Positions 1-8,107 of a stretch of 64,000 bases of DNA are shown in pieces. Both the position numbers and the translations under genes were made by a program. The DNA comes from an uncultured Oscillospiraceae bacterium (GTDB lineage Bacteria; Bacillota; Clostridia; Oscillospirales; Oscillospiraceae). Where the stretch lies: positions 166,284 to 230,283 of the forward strand of contig CAJUKH010000038.1 of assembly GCA_910587345.1 (NCBI GenBank), written 5' to 3'. How positions within the stretch are numbered: position 1 is the stretch's first letter; each line of letters starts with the position of its first letter. A model generated the notes under the pieces. That model was not told the DNA's origin. It worked only from the letters and a program-made list of their open reading frames with translations, and searched no databases.

Positions 1-1121
1 CAGTTCTGTTGGCCATCGGTTTATTGACCCTACCCGCCCAGGCGGCGGTCACCGGCGCGCCCGATGTGGACGCCCAGGCGGCGGTGCTGATGGAGAAGGA
101 GACTGGGGCCATCCTTTATGAGAAAGCGTCCCACGACAAACTGGAGCCGGCCAGTGTCACCAAGATAATGACCCTTCTTCTGGTGATGGAGGCCATCGAC
201 GGCGGCGCCCTGTCCTATGAGGATACGGTGCAGGTCTCCACCCGGGCGGCCTCCATGGGGGGAAGTCAGGTCTATCTGAAGGAGGGGGAGACCATGTCGG
301 TCCACGACCTCCTCAAAGCGGTGGCGGTGGCCTCGGGCAACGATGCCGCCGTGGCTCTGGCCGAACACGTTGCGGGCAGTGAAAGCGCCTTTGTGGAGCG
401 GATGAACCAGCGGGCGGCCCAGCTGGGCATGGCCGATACCGTCTTTCAAAACTGTACCGGCCTGCCCGCCCCGGGGCACCTGACCTCGGCCCATGATATC
501 GCCCTGATGAGCCGGGAGCTGATTTTGAACCACCCCGCCATCCGGGAATTTACCACCATCTGGATGGACTCCCTGCGGGACGGGTCCTTCCAGCTTTCCA
601 ACACCAACCGGCTGGTCCGGTTTTATGAGGGTTGCACCGGGCTGAAAACCGGCTTTACCGCCTCGGCGGGGTACTGTATGTCGGCCACCGCCGAGCGGGA
701 CGGCATGGAGCTTATCGCCGTGGTGATGAAGTCGGCCACCCGGGACACCCGGAACGAGACGGCAAAGTCCATGCTGGATTTCGGCTTTGCCAACTATACC
801 GTGCTGGACGTAAAGCCCGCCCAGGCCCTTGCCCCGGTGGAAGTGCTGCTGGGGGAGGAGGATTTTGTCCAGCCCGTATTGTCCGGCGGCGGGCGGATCT
901 TGGTGGAGAAGGCCCAAATCAACTCGGTGGACACCGCCGTTACCCTCTGCGCCGATGTGGAGGCCCCGGTGGCCCAGGGGCAGAAGCTGGGAGAGCTGAC
1001 CGTCACCGTGGACGGTCAGGTCCGGCAGGTGGTGGATATCGTCTCTGACCGGGGAGTGGAACGGCTCACCGTCCCTGGGATCTTCAAAGGCCTGCTGGAA
1101 AAGGTGCTGATGGCGGGATAA
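1..1121 (+). CDS. dacF: D-alanyl-D-alanine carboxypeptidase (DacF/PBP5 type), 5' truncated by the window edge
   Basis: A serine-type DD-carboxypeptidase that trims the terminal D-Ala from peptidoglycan stem peptides outside the membrane. The open frame runs in from the left edge, and its first residues (LLAIGLLTLPAQAA) are the end of a signal peptide, so the true start is upstream of base 1. The three penicillin-binding motifs are in order: SVTK (SxxK), SGN and KTGF. The C-terminal part fits the PBP5 beta-sandwich domain. No C-terminal membrane helix is evident, only a short amphipathic-looking end (GIFKGLLEKVLMAG), as used by PBP5 proteins for membrane attachment. A hairpin terminator follows. 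A second paralogue lies at 38681-40054. Confidence 0.9.
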   Translation, partial: VLLAIGLLTLPAQAAVTGAPDVDAQAAVLMEKETGAILYEKASHDKLEPASVTKIMTLLLVMEAIDGGALSYEDTVQVSTRAASMGGSQVYLKEGETMSVHDLLKAVAVASGNDAAVALAEHVAGSESAFVERMNQRAAQLGMADTVFQNCTGLPAPGHLTSAHDIALMSRELILNHPAIREFTTIWMDSLRDGSFQLSNTNRLVRFYEGCTGLKTGFTASAGYCMSATAERDGMELIAVVMKSATRDTRNETAKSMLDFGFANYTVLDVKPAQALAPVEVLLGEEDFVQPVLSGGGRILVEKAQINSVDTAVTLCADVEAPVAQGQKLGELTVTVDGQVRQVVDIVSDRGVERLTVPGIFKGLLEKVLMAG

Positions 1122-1124
1122 GGG

Positions 1125-1159
1125 AAAGGGACGGGTGATTTTATCGCCCGTCCCTTTAC
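1125..1159 (+). terminator. intrinsic terminator after dacF
   Basis: AAAGGGACGGGTGA, a short loop, then CGCCCGTCCCTTT form a strong hairpin starting 4 bases after the carboxypeptidase stop. The downstream bases are TTTACTTTTA. Confidence 0.75.
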
Positions 1160-1241
1160 TTTTACGGCTTTATTTGCTATGATGGGCTTGCTGTAGGGGG
1201 CCTGTCCCCCATAAAAACCAAAGGGAAAGGAAGGCAGTGCC

Positions 1242-1910
1242 ATGTCATTTATCAGCGTGTTTGATGTGCTGGGGCCTAATATGATCGGCCCCTCCAGCTC
1301 CCACACCGCAGGGGCGGTGGCCATCGCTCTCATCGCCCAGAAGATGATCTCCCCGCCGCTGAAGGAGGTGGAGTTCATTCTCTACGGCTCCTTTGCCAAG
1401 ACCTATAAGGGTCACGGCACCGACCGGGCGCTGCTGGGCGGGGTCATGGGCTTTGCCACCGACGACACCCGCATTCGGGACTCCTTCGCCATCGCTGAAG
1501 AGAGGGGGATCGCCTACCGTTTTACCCCCAACGAGACCGAGACCGACATCCACCCCAATACGGTGGATGTGAAAATGGTAAACGGGGCCGGGCAGACCAT
1601 GACCGTCCGGGGGGAATCTCTGGGCGGGGGCAAAGTCCGCATCGTGGGCATCAACGGGGTCCAGGTGGACTTTACCGGGGAGTACAGCGCCCTCATCGTG
1701 GTCCAGCAGGACCGGCCCGGTGTGGTGGCCCACATTACCAAGGCCATCAGCGAGGCCGGGGTGAACATCGCCTTCATGCGCCTTTTCCGGGACGCCAAGG
1801 GGGGCATCGCCTACACCATCGTAGAATCGGATGACAAGCTGCCCGCCGGCATTCAGGACCGGATTCGGGAGAATCCCAACGTCCACGACGTGATGGTCGT
1901 GCAGGATTGA
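1242..1910 (+). CDS. sdaAB: L-serine dehydratase, iron-sulfur type, beta subunit
   Basis: 222-residue beta subunit of the anaerobic [4Fe-4S] L-serine dehydratase, which deaminates L-serine to pyruvate and ammonia. The N-terminus carries the family motif GPNMIGPSSSHTAGA, which contributes to the serine site. The last 75 or so residues form an ACT domain (starting near ALIVVQQDRPGVVAHI), a small-molecule regulatory fold. The ATG at 1242 follows AAAGGAAGG. The alpha subunit follows after 13 bases, so the two are one operon and act as a heterodimer. The two-subunit form is typical of Firmicutes; E. coli has a fused single chain. Confidence 0.95.
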   Translation: MSFISVFDVLGPNMIGPSSSHTAGAVAIALIAQKMISPPLKEVEFILYGSFAKTYKGHGTDRALLGGVMGFATDDTRIRDSFAIAEERGIAYRFTPNETETDIHPNTVDVKMVNGAGQTMTVRGESLGGGKVRIVGINGVQVDFTGEYSALIVVQQDRPGVVAHITKAISEAGVNIAFMRLFRDAKGGIAYTIVESDDKLPAGIQDRIRENPNVHDVMVVQD

Positions 1911-1923
1911 GGAGGGAAGAGAG

Positions 1924-2793
1924 ATGGATTTCAAGTCAGCTGCCGAGCTTTTGAAGCTGTGCGAAGAGGAAAACCTGCCCATATCCCAGGTCATGCGGCG
2001 TCGGGAAATGTCCGAGACCGGGGCGGCCCGGACGGACATTGACCACCGGATGGCCCGGGCCTGGGAAATCATGAAAGAGTCGGCCAAAACGCCCCTCACT
2101 ACCCCCGGCAAGTCCATGGGGGGCCTGATCGGCGGGGAGGCCAAAAAACTTGCCGACCATCAGGCGGCCGGGAAGGGCCTTTGCGGCGATGTGCTGGGTG
2201 TGGCCATGACTTACGCCATGGCGGTGCTGGAGGTCAACTCCTCCATGGGCCTCATCGTGGCCGCCCCCACCGCCGGCTCGGCCGGGGTGGTGCCCGGATT
2301 GCTGCTGGCCTTGCAGGAGGCTTATCAAAAAACCGACGAGGATGTCATCTCCGCCCTCTTTAACGCCGGGGCGGTGGGCTATCTGGCCATGCGCAACGCC
2401 ACCGTGGCGGGGGCAGTGGGCGGCTGTCAGGCCGAGGTGGGGGTGGCCGCCGCCATGGCGGCCTCGGCCGCAGTGGAGCTGATGGGGGGAAGCCCCCGGC
2501 AGTGTCTGGGGGCCGGCTCCACCGTGCTGATGAATATGCTGGGCCTTGTCTGTGACCCGGTGGGCGGGCTGGTGGAGTATCCCTGCCAGAACCGGAACGC
2601 CGCCGGAGTGGCCAACGCCCTTATTGCCGCCGAAATGTCTCTGGCCGGGGTGCCCCAGCTCATCCCCTTTGACGAGATGCTGGAGACCATGTATACCGTT
2701 GGCAGGGGCCTTCCCGCCAGTTTGCGGGAGACTGCCCAGGGGGGCTGTGCCGTCACCCCCTCGGCCTGCGCCGCCTGCGGGATGTGCGGATAA
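1924..2793 (+). CDS. sdaAA: L-serine dehydratase, iron-sulfur type, alpha subunit
   Basis: 289-residue catalytic subunit that holds the oxygen-sensitive [4Fe-4S] cluster. Candidate cysteine ligands are in CDPVGG, EYPCQNRN and the C-terminal CAACGMC. The glycine-rich central part (AAPTAGSAGVVPG) is the family hallmark. It starts at ATG 1924 after GGAGGGAAGAG and is translated from the same message as sdaAB. A long symmetric hairpin ends the operon. Serine deamination by this enzyme suits an amino-acid-fermenting anaerobe. Confidence 0.95.
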   Translation: MDFKSAAELLKLCEEENLPISQVMRRREMSETGAARTDIDHRMARAWEIMKESAKTPLTTPGKSMGGLIGGEAKKLADHQAAGKGLCGDVLGVAMTYAMAVLEVNSSMGLIVAAPTAGSAGVVPGLLLALQEAYQKTDEDVISALFNAGAVGYLAMRNATVAGAVGGCQAEVGVAAAMAASAAVELMGGSPRQCLGAGSTVLMNMLGLVCDPVGGLVEYPCQNRNAAGVANALIAAEMSLAGVPQLIPFDEMLETMYTVGRGLPASLRETAQGGCAVTPSACAACGMCG

Positions 2794-2801
2794 GAAAAAC
2801 G

Positions 2802-2840
2802 AAAAGGCCGGCCCGGTGATATCACCGGGCCGGCCTTTTT
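2802..2840. terminator. bidirectional terminator between sdaAA and the M24 peptidase gene
   Basis: AAAAGGCCGGCCCGGTGAT and its reverse complement ATCACCGGGCCGGCCTTTTT form a near-perfect hairpin with T-runs on both strands. It sits between two convergent genes and can serve both. Confidence 0.85.
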
Positions 2841-2844
2841 CATT

Positions 2845-4020
2845 TTATATGCAGAGAATTTCTCTTTGGATGGGGCCGTAGATCCGGACCTTTCGCTCGG
2901 GGGTGATGTGAACGTCAAACTCCAGCCGGACACCGTACTTGCCGGTGTAAAGCCCCGGCTCCACCGAGAACATGGTGCCCGGCAGCAGCTGGCGGTCGTC
3001 GTGGGTCTCGTAATCGTCCAGGTTGGCCCCCACGCTGTGGCACGCATGGCCGATGCTGTGGCCGGTGCGGTGCATGATGAACTGAGAAAGGCCGTACTTT
3101 TCAAAGACCGCCCGGGTCTGCCGGTCGGCCTCATAGCCATAGACCACCTTGCCCGCCGCCAGCCGGGATTCCAGCAGGTCCACCACGCTCTGCCGGGCCT
3201 CCCATACGATATCAAAAAGCCGCTGATATTCCGGGTCAACGGCTTGACCCACCTGGATGCACCAGGTCACATCGTAGTAGACACTGTCCTCCCCGGGCAG
3301 CCGGGCGGCGAAATCCAGGATGAGCCGGCTTCCCTCCCGGATGGGGTAGGAGCCTTGGGCCTTCGGCTCATAGCCGGGGTCGGAGGCGTGGTCGTCTACC
3401 CCGAAGAAGGGGGGACCATCCAAAATGACGCCCTCCCGGTCAATGAGGGCCTTCATCTTCTTCAGCATATCCCACTCATTGATGGAGAGCCCTTCCTCCA
3501 AAGACTGCCGAACCCAGCGGAAGGTCTCGTCCATGATTTTGTGGACAATGACCCCCGCCTGCCGGTGGCTTTCCACCTGCTCCGGGGTGAGGACCGCCCC
3601 AAAATGCTGCAAAAGGTCGGCCGAGGACACAAGCTCCGGCCCAAAGGTCCGCAGGTATTCCAAAAGTCCCCCGTCCATGGTGGAGGCGGTGGGCACATTG
3701 CCCATGGGGGAATACTGGCAGGCCACCTTCATCCCGGGCCGCAAAAGCCGGCGCAGAGCCTCGTCCTGCCCCGCCTTCCCTTTGTAGAGGACCTTCCGGC
3801 CGGGCAGGCCGTCCAGCAGCAAAGGCTCGATGGCGGAGAGGACCTTCACCGGCTCCCCGCCGGCGGGGATAAAGTAAAAAAGCCGCCGGGAGGGATGGCT
3901 CTTCCCGTCCAGCCCCAGAATATCGCGGGTGATGGGGTCCCGGCCGTGGAAATCATGGAAAAGCCAGCCGTCCAGGCCTTGGGCCTGCAACAGACCCTGA
4001 ATTTTTGTCACATCCATCAT
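2845..4020 (-). CDS. M24 family metallopeptidase (Xaa-Pro aminopeptidase/prolidase-like)
   Basis: 391-residue cytoplasmic pita-bread-fold peptidase. The N-terminal creatinase-like domain covers about residues 1-165, and the catalytic domain covers 170-391. Metal-ligand regions are visible as LILDFAA, YYDVTW, the histidine in MHRTGHSIGH, SVEPGLY and the final Glu in VRLEFDV. Substrate is probably a peptide or dipeptide with proline at P1', by family analogy; exact specificity cannot be read. Its ATG overlaps the stop of the upstream ECF S-component gene by 4 bases (ATGA), so the two are translationally coupled. Confidence 0.85.
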   Translation of the reverse strand: MMDVTKIQGLLQAQGLDGWLFHDFHGRDPITRDILGLDGKSHPSRRLFYFIPAGGEPVKVLSAIEPLLLDGLPGRKVLYKGKAGQDEALRRLLRPGMKVACQYSPMGNVPTASTMDGGLLEYLRTFGPELVSSADLLQHFGAVLTPEQVESHRQAGVIVHKIMDETFRWVRQSLEEGLSINEWDMLKKMKALIDREGVILDGPPFFGVDDHASDPGYEPKAQGSYPIREGSRLILDFAARLPGEDSVYYDVTWCIQVGQAVDPEYQRLFDIVWEARQSVVDLLESRLAAGKVVYGYEADRQTRAVFEKYGLSQFIMHRTGHSIGHACHSVGANLDDYETHDDRQLLPGTMFSVEPGLYTGKYGVRLEFDVHITPERKVRIYGPIQREILCI

Positions 4021-4589
4021 TTCATCACCCGGCGGTAGGCCCCCTTCACCGGTATATAGAGGACGGCGATGCCGATAACGGTGAAGACGGCGTTGATAAT
4101 GGTGGCGGGAATGGCGGTCAGTTCGGCGGTGAGGGCGGCGGGGAGGGCGCTGCCCAAAATCACCAGCTCGCAGGTGGACCAGAGAAAGTCGATGACCACA
4201 TTGGAAATGCCGTAGACCACGGCGGTGACCACGGCGGCGGTAAACTCCTTCCTGCCGTCCCCATTTGCCTTTTTGGTCAGCAGAGAGAAGGCTGTGCCGG
4301 CGAAAAAGCAGTTGAGCAGGGTGCTGACAAACACATTGGGGATGGCGTGGGTGTAGCTGTTGAGCACATCGAAGAGCAGCAGCCCCATGACCCCTGCCAT
4401 CATAGAACCTCGGGTGCCCAGCAGCACCACCGACAGCATAATGAAAATGTGGCCGAAGTGGACAAAGGGGGTTCCCACCGCCGCCGGCAGGGGGATGCGG
4501 AAGGATTGGATGCCCAGATAGATCATGGCGGCGAAAAAGGCGGTCATCACAATGGTTTTGACTTGGTTTTTCTCCCGTGAGGAAGACAT
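4017..4589 (-). CDS. ECF transporter S component (substrate-binding membrane subunit)
   Basis: 190-residue, very hydrophobic protein with about six membrane helices, matching the S component of energy-coupling factor importers. The segment FVHFGHIFIMLSVVLLG resembles the family core. No ATPase or T subunit lies nearby, so it probably shares a general ECF module encoded elsewhere. The substrate is unknown; no riboswitch is visible upstream that would reveal a vitamin. GGGAGGGAA precedes the ATG. It is the first gene of a two-gene operon with the M24 peptidase, which could point to uptake of a compound handled by that peptidase (inference). Confidence 0.75.
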   Translation of the reverse strand: MSSSREKNQVKTIVMTAFFAAMIYLGIQSFRIPLPAAVGTPFVHFGHIFIMLSVVLLGTRGSMMAGVMGLLLFDVLNSYTHAIPNVFVSTLLNCFFAGTAFSLLTKKANGDGRKEFTAAVVTAVVYGISNVVIDFLWSTCELVILGSALPAALTAELTAIPATIINAVFTVIGIAVLYIPVKGAYRRVMK

Positions 4590-4681
4590 GGAAATTCCCT
4601 CCCGAAATAGATTGAAATTATCATACCATGGCGGTGGACGGTGGGAAAGGGCCAGTTTTGCTTATTTTTCAGGGGCCAGAT

Positions 4682-4716
4682 AAAGAAAAGGGGAGGACGG
4701 CCAAGCCGCCCTCCCG
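4682..4716 (-). terminator. terminator after the exchanger gene
   Basis: GGGAGGACGGC, loop, GCCGCCCTCCC on the plus strand. On the minus strand the hairpin is followed by CCTTTTCTTTA, giving a U-rich tail for the operon ending at 4729. Confidence 0.65.
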
Positions 4717-4728
4717 GAAAAAACTTGC

Positions 4729-5691
4729 TTACAGAAAAAATTGGAACACGCAGAAGGCCCCGTAGATACAGAGGAGCAGCACCCCCTGGCCCCTTGTGAG
4801 CTTCCCTTTGACAAGAGCGGGAAGGGTGAGCAAAGACATGACCAGCATCATCACGGGCAGGTCCACCACCAGCGAGGCATTATACCCGCCGATGGTTTTG
4901 CTGGCGGGGAGGTCGAAGGGGGCCAGGGTCACGGAAATGCCGCTGACCAGCACCAGATTAAAGAGGTTTGCCCCCACGATGTTGCCCAGAGACAAAGCGC
5001 CGTGGCCCTTGGCCAGAGAGGTGATGGCGGTGACCAGCTCGGGAAGGGAGGTGCCCAACGCCACAAAGGTGAGGGCGATGACCGACTCGGGCACTCCCAT
5101 GGCCTGGGCGATCAGGGTGCCATTGTCCACCAGCAGGTCGGCGCCGATAGCGATGAGAATGGCTCCCACCGCCAGCAGCAGAAGGGACTTCCAGGTGGGT
5201 CCGTTCCCCAGTTCCGCCTCCCGGGTGACCGGAGCGGGGTTGCGGAAGGCCTGGCGGATGGTGAGGATCATATAAACCGCAAAGATGCCCAGCAGCTCCA
5301 GACCAACCGCCCGGCTGAAGCTGCCGGAGACATAGGCCCGGTAAAGGTAGACGGCGGCGGCGAGGAAGAAAAAGACCACCGGGGTGCTAAGACTCTTTCT
5401 GTCCACCTTGGAAGGGCGGATAGCGATGGTCAGTGCGGCGATAAGGGCGGTGTTGCAGATGATGGAGCCGATGGCGTTGCCATAGGCCAGCTCCCCGTGG
5501 CCGCCCACGGCCGAGGTGGCCGACACCATCACTTCGGGAAGGGTGGTGCCGATGGAGACCACCGTAGCGCCGATGAGCAGCTCGGGCACGCCGAACCGGT
5601 GGGCGATGCCGGTGGCGCCCTCCACAAACCAGTCGCCGCCTTTGATCAGGAGCAGCAGACCCAGACCGAACAGCAAAACAGGAATGAACAT
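4729..5691 (-). CDS. CaCA family calcium/sodium antiporter (YrbG-like)
   Basis: 320-residue inner-membrane exchanger with two inverted repeats. The alpha-repeat signatures are GATVVSIGTTLPEVMVS in the first half and LTFVALGTSLPELVTA in the second, with the acidic residue of each repeat kept. Family members exchange Ca2+ for Na+ or H+. It lies 39 bases downstream of mntP on the same strand with no terminator between, so it should be under the manganese riboswitch. That context suggests Mn2+ export or a shared divalent-cation stress role (inference). RBS GGAGAG sits before the ATG. Confidence 0.88.
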   Translation of the reverse strand: MFIPVLLFGLGLLLLIKGGDWFVEGATGIAHRFGVPELLIGATVVSIGTTLPEVMVSATSAVGGHGELAYGNAIGSIICNTALIAALTIAIRPSKVDRKSLSTPVVFFFLAAAVYLYRAYVSGSFSRAVGLELLGIFAVYMILTIRQAFRNPAPVTREAELGNGPTWKSLLLLAVGAILIAIGADLLVDNGTLIAQAMGVPESVIALTFVALGTSLPELVTAITSLAKGHGALSLGNIVGANLFNLVLVSGISVTLAPFDLPASKTIGGYNASLVVDLPVMMLVMSLLTLPALVKGKLTRGQGVLLLCIYGAFCVFQFFL

Positions 5692-5730
5692 TGTCTTTTT
5701 CTCTCCTTTTGTATATTGAAATGGGCCTTT

Positions 5731-6321
5731 TCAGCCCAAAACACCGCTGAAGAAAATCTCCAGACCGATGGCGATGAGGATGCCCCCTCCCAAAAGGTTG
5801 GCTCTTCCCGCCAGCCGGGTGCCAAACCGTTTTCCCAAAGCCAGCCCCGCCGTGCAGATGACAAAGGTGACAGCGGCGATGACGCCGGCGCTGGTAAGGG
5901 CACGGAGCAGGTCATAGTGGGCGATGGTGAAGCCCACCGACAAAGCGTCGATGGAGGTGGCCACCCCCTGGACCAGCAGTTCCCCGGACCCCAGGCCGGC
6001 AGCGGCCGCCTCTGCCTCCCCGTGGGAGGTGAGGCCTTCGATCAGCATTTTACCCCCTATGTAAGCCAGCAGCGCAAGGGCGATCCAGGGAATGAACCGC
6101 TGAAAGGCCGTGAACTTCTGGGCCACCGTCCGGACACAGAACCAGCCCGCCAGCGGCATGGCCGCCTGAAACCCGGCAAAAACGCCGGCGATCCGTGCCA
6201 TCCGGCCCTTGGGCATCTTCGGCTCCTGCAGGCCGTTGGCCAGAGAGACCGAAAAGGCGTCCATGGCCAGTCCCACCCCCAAAAGGGCGCTTTGAAACAG
6301 CAGCATCCAACTCTGCTCCAT
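5731..6321 (-). CDS. mntP: manganese efflux pump MntP
   Basis: 196-residue, six-helix membrane protein of the MntP family, which exports Mn2+. Family features seen are the acidic residue in GVGLAMDAFSVSLANG and the second-half counterpart GVATSIDALSVGF. I chose ATG at 6321 because GGGGAGGAAG lies just upstream; an upstream extension in the same frame would run into the riboswitch terminator and aptamer and is not protein. Expression should rise with Mn2+ through the leader at 6344-6525. The exchanger gene follows in the same transcript. Confidence 0.93.
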   Translation of the reverse strand: MEQSWMLLFQSALLGVGLAMDAFSVSLANGLQEPKMPKGRMARIAGVFAGFQAAMPLAGWFCVRTVAQKFTAFQRFIPWIALALLAYIGGKMLIEGLTSHGEAEAAAAGLGSGELLVQGVATSIDALSVGFTIAHYDLLRALTSAGVIAAVTFVICTAGLALGKRFGTRLAGRANLLGGGILIAIGLEIFFSGVLG

Positions 6322-6343
6322 TTGAACTTCCTCCCCTTTGCAC

Positions 6344-6383
6344 AAAAAAGACTCAAGTATAGTTATTCGACTATACCTGAGCC
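6344..6383 (-). terminator. riboswitch-controlled intrinsic terminator in the mntP leader
   Basis: On the minus strand GGCTCAGGTATAGT, loop CGAATA, ACTATACTTGAGT, then TTTTTT. The 5' arm contains GTATAG (plus 6371-6376), which can pair instead with CTATAC further upstream (plus 6412-6417), the expected antiterminator. Confidence 0.85.
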
Positions 6384-6401
6384 TTATTCCAAAAAAAGAA
6401 A

Positions 6402-6441
6402 GAGACCGCACGTATAGCCCGGGCAGGCATACATGAGTCTC
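6402..6441 (-). promoter_or_regulatory. anti-P1 hairpin of the mntP riboswitch
   Basis: On the minus strand GAGACTCATGTATGCC can pair with GGGCTATACGTGC-GGTCTC. This sequesters the 3' strand of aptamer helix P1 and also the CTATAC needed for antitermination. The arrangement predicts an ON switch: when Mn2+ stabilises P1, CTATAC is freed to pair with the terminator arm. Confidence 0.65.
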
Positions 6442-6525
6442 GCAATTTAAAGCAAGCCAGGCCGGAAAGCCGAGGATGTTGACTTGCTGCACGGACAGGC
6501 AGGTCCATGCTTGCTACTCCCTCAC
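6433..6525 (-). ncRNA. yybP-ykoY manganese riboswitch aptamer
   Basis: The leader RNA reads GUGAGGGAGUAGC at its 5' side and AAUUGCGAGACUCAU at its 3' side, matching the conserved GGGAGUAGC and GCGAGAC blocks of the yybP-ykoY class. P1 is GUGAG paired with CUCAU. The internal block GUCAACAUCCUCGGC is present between two helices. The gene it precedes is mntP, a standard target of this Mn2+-sensing class. Recognition is from remembered consensus, not from a covariance search. Confidence 0.85.
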
Positions 6526-6539
6526 AGAAGTGTAGGAAA

Positions 6540-6568
6540 AGAATAGCATATCTTTCTTTGGGTGTCAA
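6540..6568 (-). promoter_or_regulatory. sigma-A-type promoter for the mntP riboswitch transcript
   Basis: Minus strand TTGACA (6568-6563), 17-base spacer, TATTCT (6545-6540). The predicted start near 6533 is just upstream of the aptamer. Confidence 0.8.
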
Positions 6569-6574
6569 GTATTT

Positions 6575-8107
6575 TCAGCGGGAAAGTCCCGTCCCTGCCT
6601 CCCTGCGGCGCAGCTCTCCCTGGGCGGCCATGGCGGATAGGTAGAGGAGGGCGCCAAAGCCCAGACAGACCGCCGCCCCAGCCCCTTCCCCCAGTCCCGA
6701 GCGGGTGAGGATGGGGAAGAGCAAATTGGCGCAAAGCCCGGCCAATAAAGCGGAAAGACCCGGGGCCACAAGCCAGTGGAACCACTGGCAGGGTAGGTTG
6801 ATGGCCCGGTGGAGCGCCCGGCCGTTGAGCCAAACCCCCAGAAGGGTGCTGACCAGCAGCGCTTCCACATACCCCCGCAGCCCCACCCCGGGAAGGCCCA
6901 TCCGCCACCAGGTGAGAAGAAGCTGAATGGCCCCGCAGATCAGGCCGTTCCGGGCGGCCAGAGTTTGCTTCCCAAGGCCGTTGAGGCATCCGGCCAGCAC
7001 CGACTCAAAGCAGGTCAGTACCACCCCAAGGGCCAACGGGGCGGCAAAAAGCCCCACGGAAGGCTCCCGGAACAAGGCCCGGCCCAGAGGAGGTCCCACC
7101 ACGGCCAGAAGGGCGGAGGTGGGGAGGATGAGCCAGGCCGTGGCGGTAATGGCCTTTCCCGCCCTGCGGCGGATCAGGTCGGTCCGGCCCAGCGCCCGGG
7201 CCTGAGACAGCTTGGGCAGCAGCACCAGAGACATGGCGGAGATGAAGGCGGTGGGGAGGGTGAGCATGGGAAGGGTCATGCCGCACATGACCCCGAAGGC
7301 GCTCATGGCCGAGGACACGTCGGCCCCCGCCCGCACCAGCCGCTGGGGAATGAGGACCGAGGTGGCCGCTCCCATCAGATTGCCCAGCAAAGCGGTCCAG
7401 CCGATGGGCAGGGCGATGGAGCGGATATTTTTTCCCAGGACCTTGCCGTCCACCCGCTCCCCTTTGGGGTTCCGGCCAAAGGCCCGACGGTAGAGAACAG
7501 AGAGGGTCACGGCGGAAAAGACCTCGCACAATATCATGCCGCAGACGATAAGCCCCACCGTCCGCTCCGGGTTCTGGGGCAGGAAATACCACAAAAGCCC
7601 CAGTACCGCCCCGGTGCGGATGAGTTGCTCCAAAATCTCGGTAAAGGCGGGGGGCGCCACCCGCCCCAGACCGTAAAAAGAGTGCTTGTGGATGTTCTCA
7701 AGGCCGGTGAGCAGCACACAGGGCAGCAGAAGCAGCAGTCCCAGCTGGGCCCGTGCGTCCCCCAAAAGCCCCGCCGAGATGGGGTCGGAGAGAGGGGCCA
7801 CCACCAGCGCCACCACGGCGAAGGCGGTGAGAAAGCCAGCAATGCAGCTTCGCACCGTCTGGGCCGCCGCCGCATGGTTGCCCAAAGCCTGATACCGGGC
7901 CGACAGGTTGGAGCAGGCCACAGTAAAGCCGATGGCGGTCAGGGACATGAGGACCGAGAAAACGGGCATCACCAGCTGATAAAGGCCCATCACCTCGGCC
8001 CCCACCATCCGGGAGAGAAAGACCCGGTAGACAAACCCCACCCCCTGGCCAAACAGGCTGACGGCGGTGAGGAGCAATGTGCTTTTCAAAGCGGACATGG
8101 GTTTCAC
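6575..8107 (-). CDS. polysaccharide/lipid flippase of the MOP superfamily (SpoVB/MurJ-like)
   Basis: About 510 residues with some 14 predicted membrane helices; the region starting STLLLTAVSLFGQGVGFVYR is typical of the SpoVB/Wzx branch. Members move lipid-linked oligosaccharides, including lipid II, across the membrane; SpoVB acts in spore cortex synthesis. I prefer the GTG at 8107, six bases after GAAGGGGGG, over the ATG at 8098, which sits too far from that site. The ribosome site lies inside a terminator-like hairpin of the upstream gene. Whether this is the sporulation-specific paralogue cannot be told from sequence alone. Confidence 0.8.
   Translation of the reverse strand: MKPMSALKSTLLLTAVSLFGQGVGFVYRVFLSRMVGAEVMGLYQLVMPVFSVLMSLTAIGFTVACSNLSARYQALGNHAAAAQTVRSCIAGFLTAFAVVALVVAPLSDPISAGLLGDARAQLGLLLLLPCVLLTGLENIHKHSFYGLGRVAPPAFTEILEQLIRTGAVLGLLWYFLPQNPERTVGLIVCGMILCEVFSAVTLSVLYRRAFGRNPKGERVDGKVLGKNIRSIALPIGWTALLGNLMGAATSVLIPQRLVRAGADVSSAMSAFGVMCGMTLPMLTLPTAFISAMSLVLLPKLSQARALGRTDLIRRRAGKAITATAWLILPTSALLAVVGPPLGRALFREPSVGLFAAPLALGVVLTCFESVLAGCLNGLGKQTLAARNGLICGAIQLLLTWWRMGLPGVGLRGYVEALLVSTLLGVWLNGRALHRAINLPCQWFHWLVAPGLSALLAGLCANLLFPILTRSGLGEGAGAAVCLGFGALLYLSAMAAQGELRRREAGTGLSR

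Noticed and set aside
4590..4728. Search for a vitamin riboswitch upstream of the ECF S component
   Set aside because: The leader is short and no thiamine, folate, cobalamin or FMN consensus is recognised.
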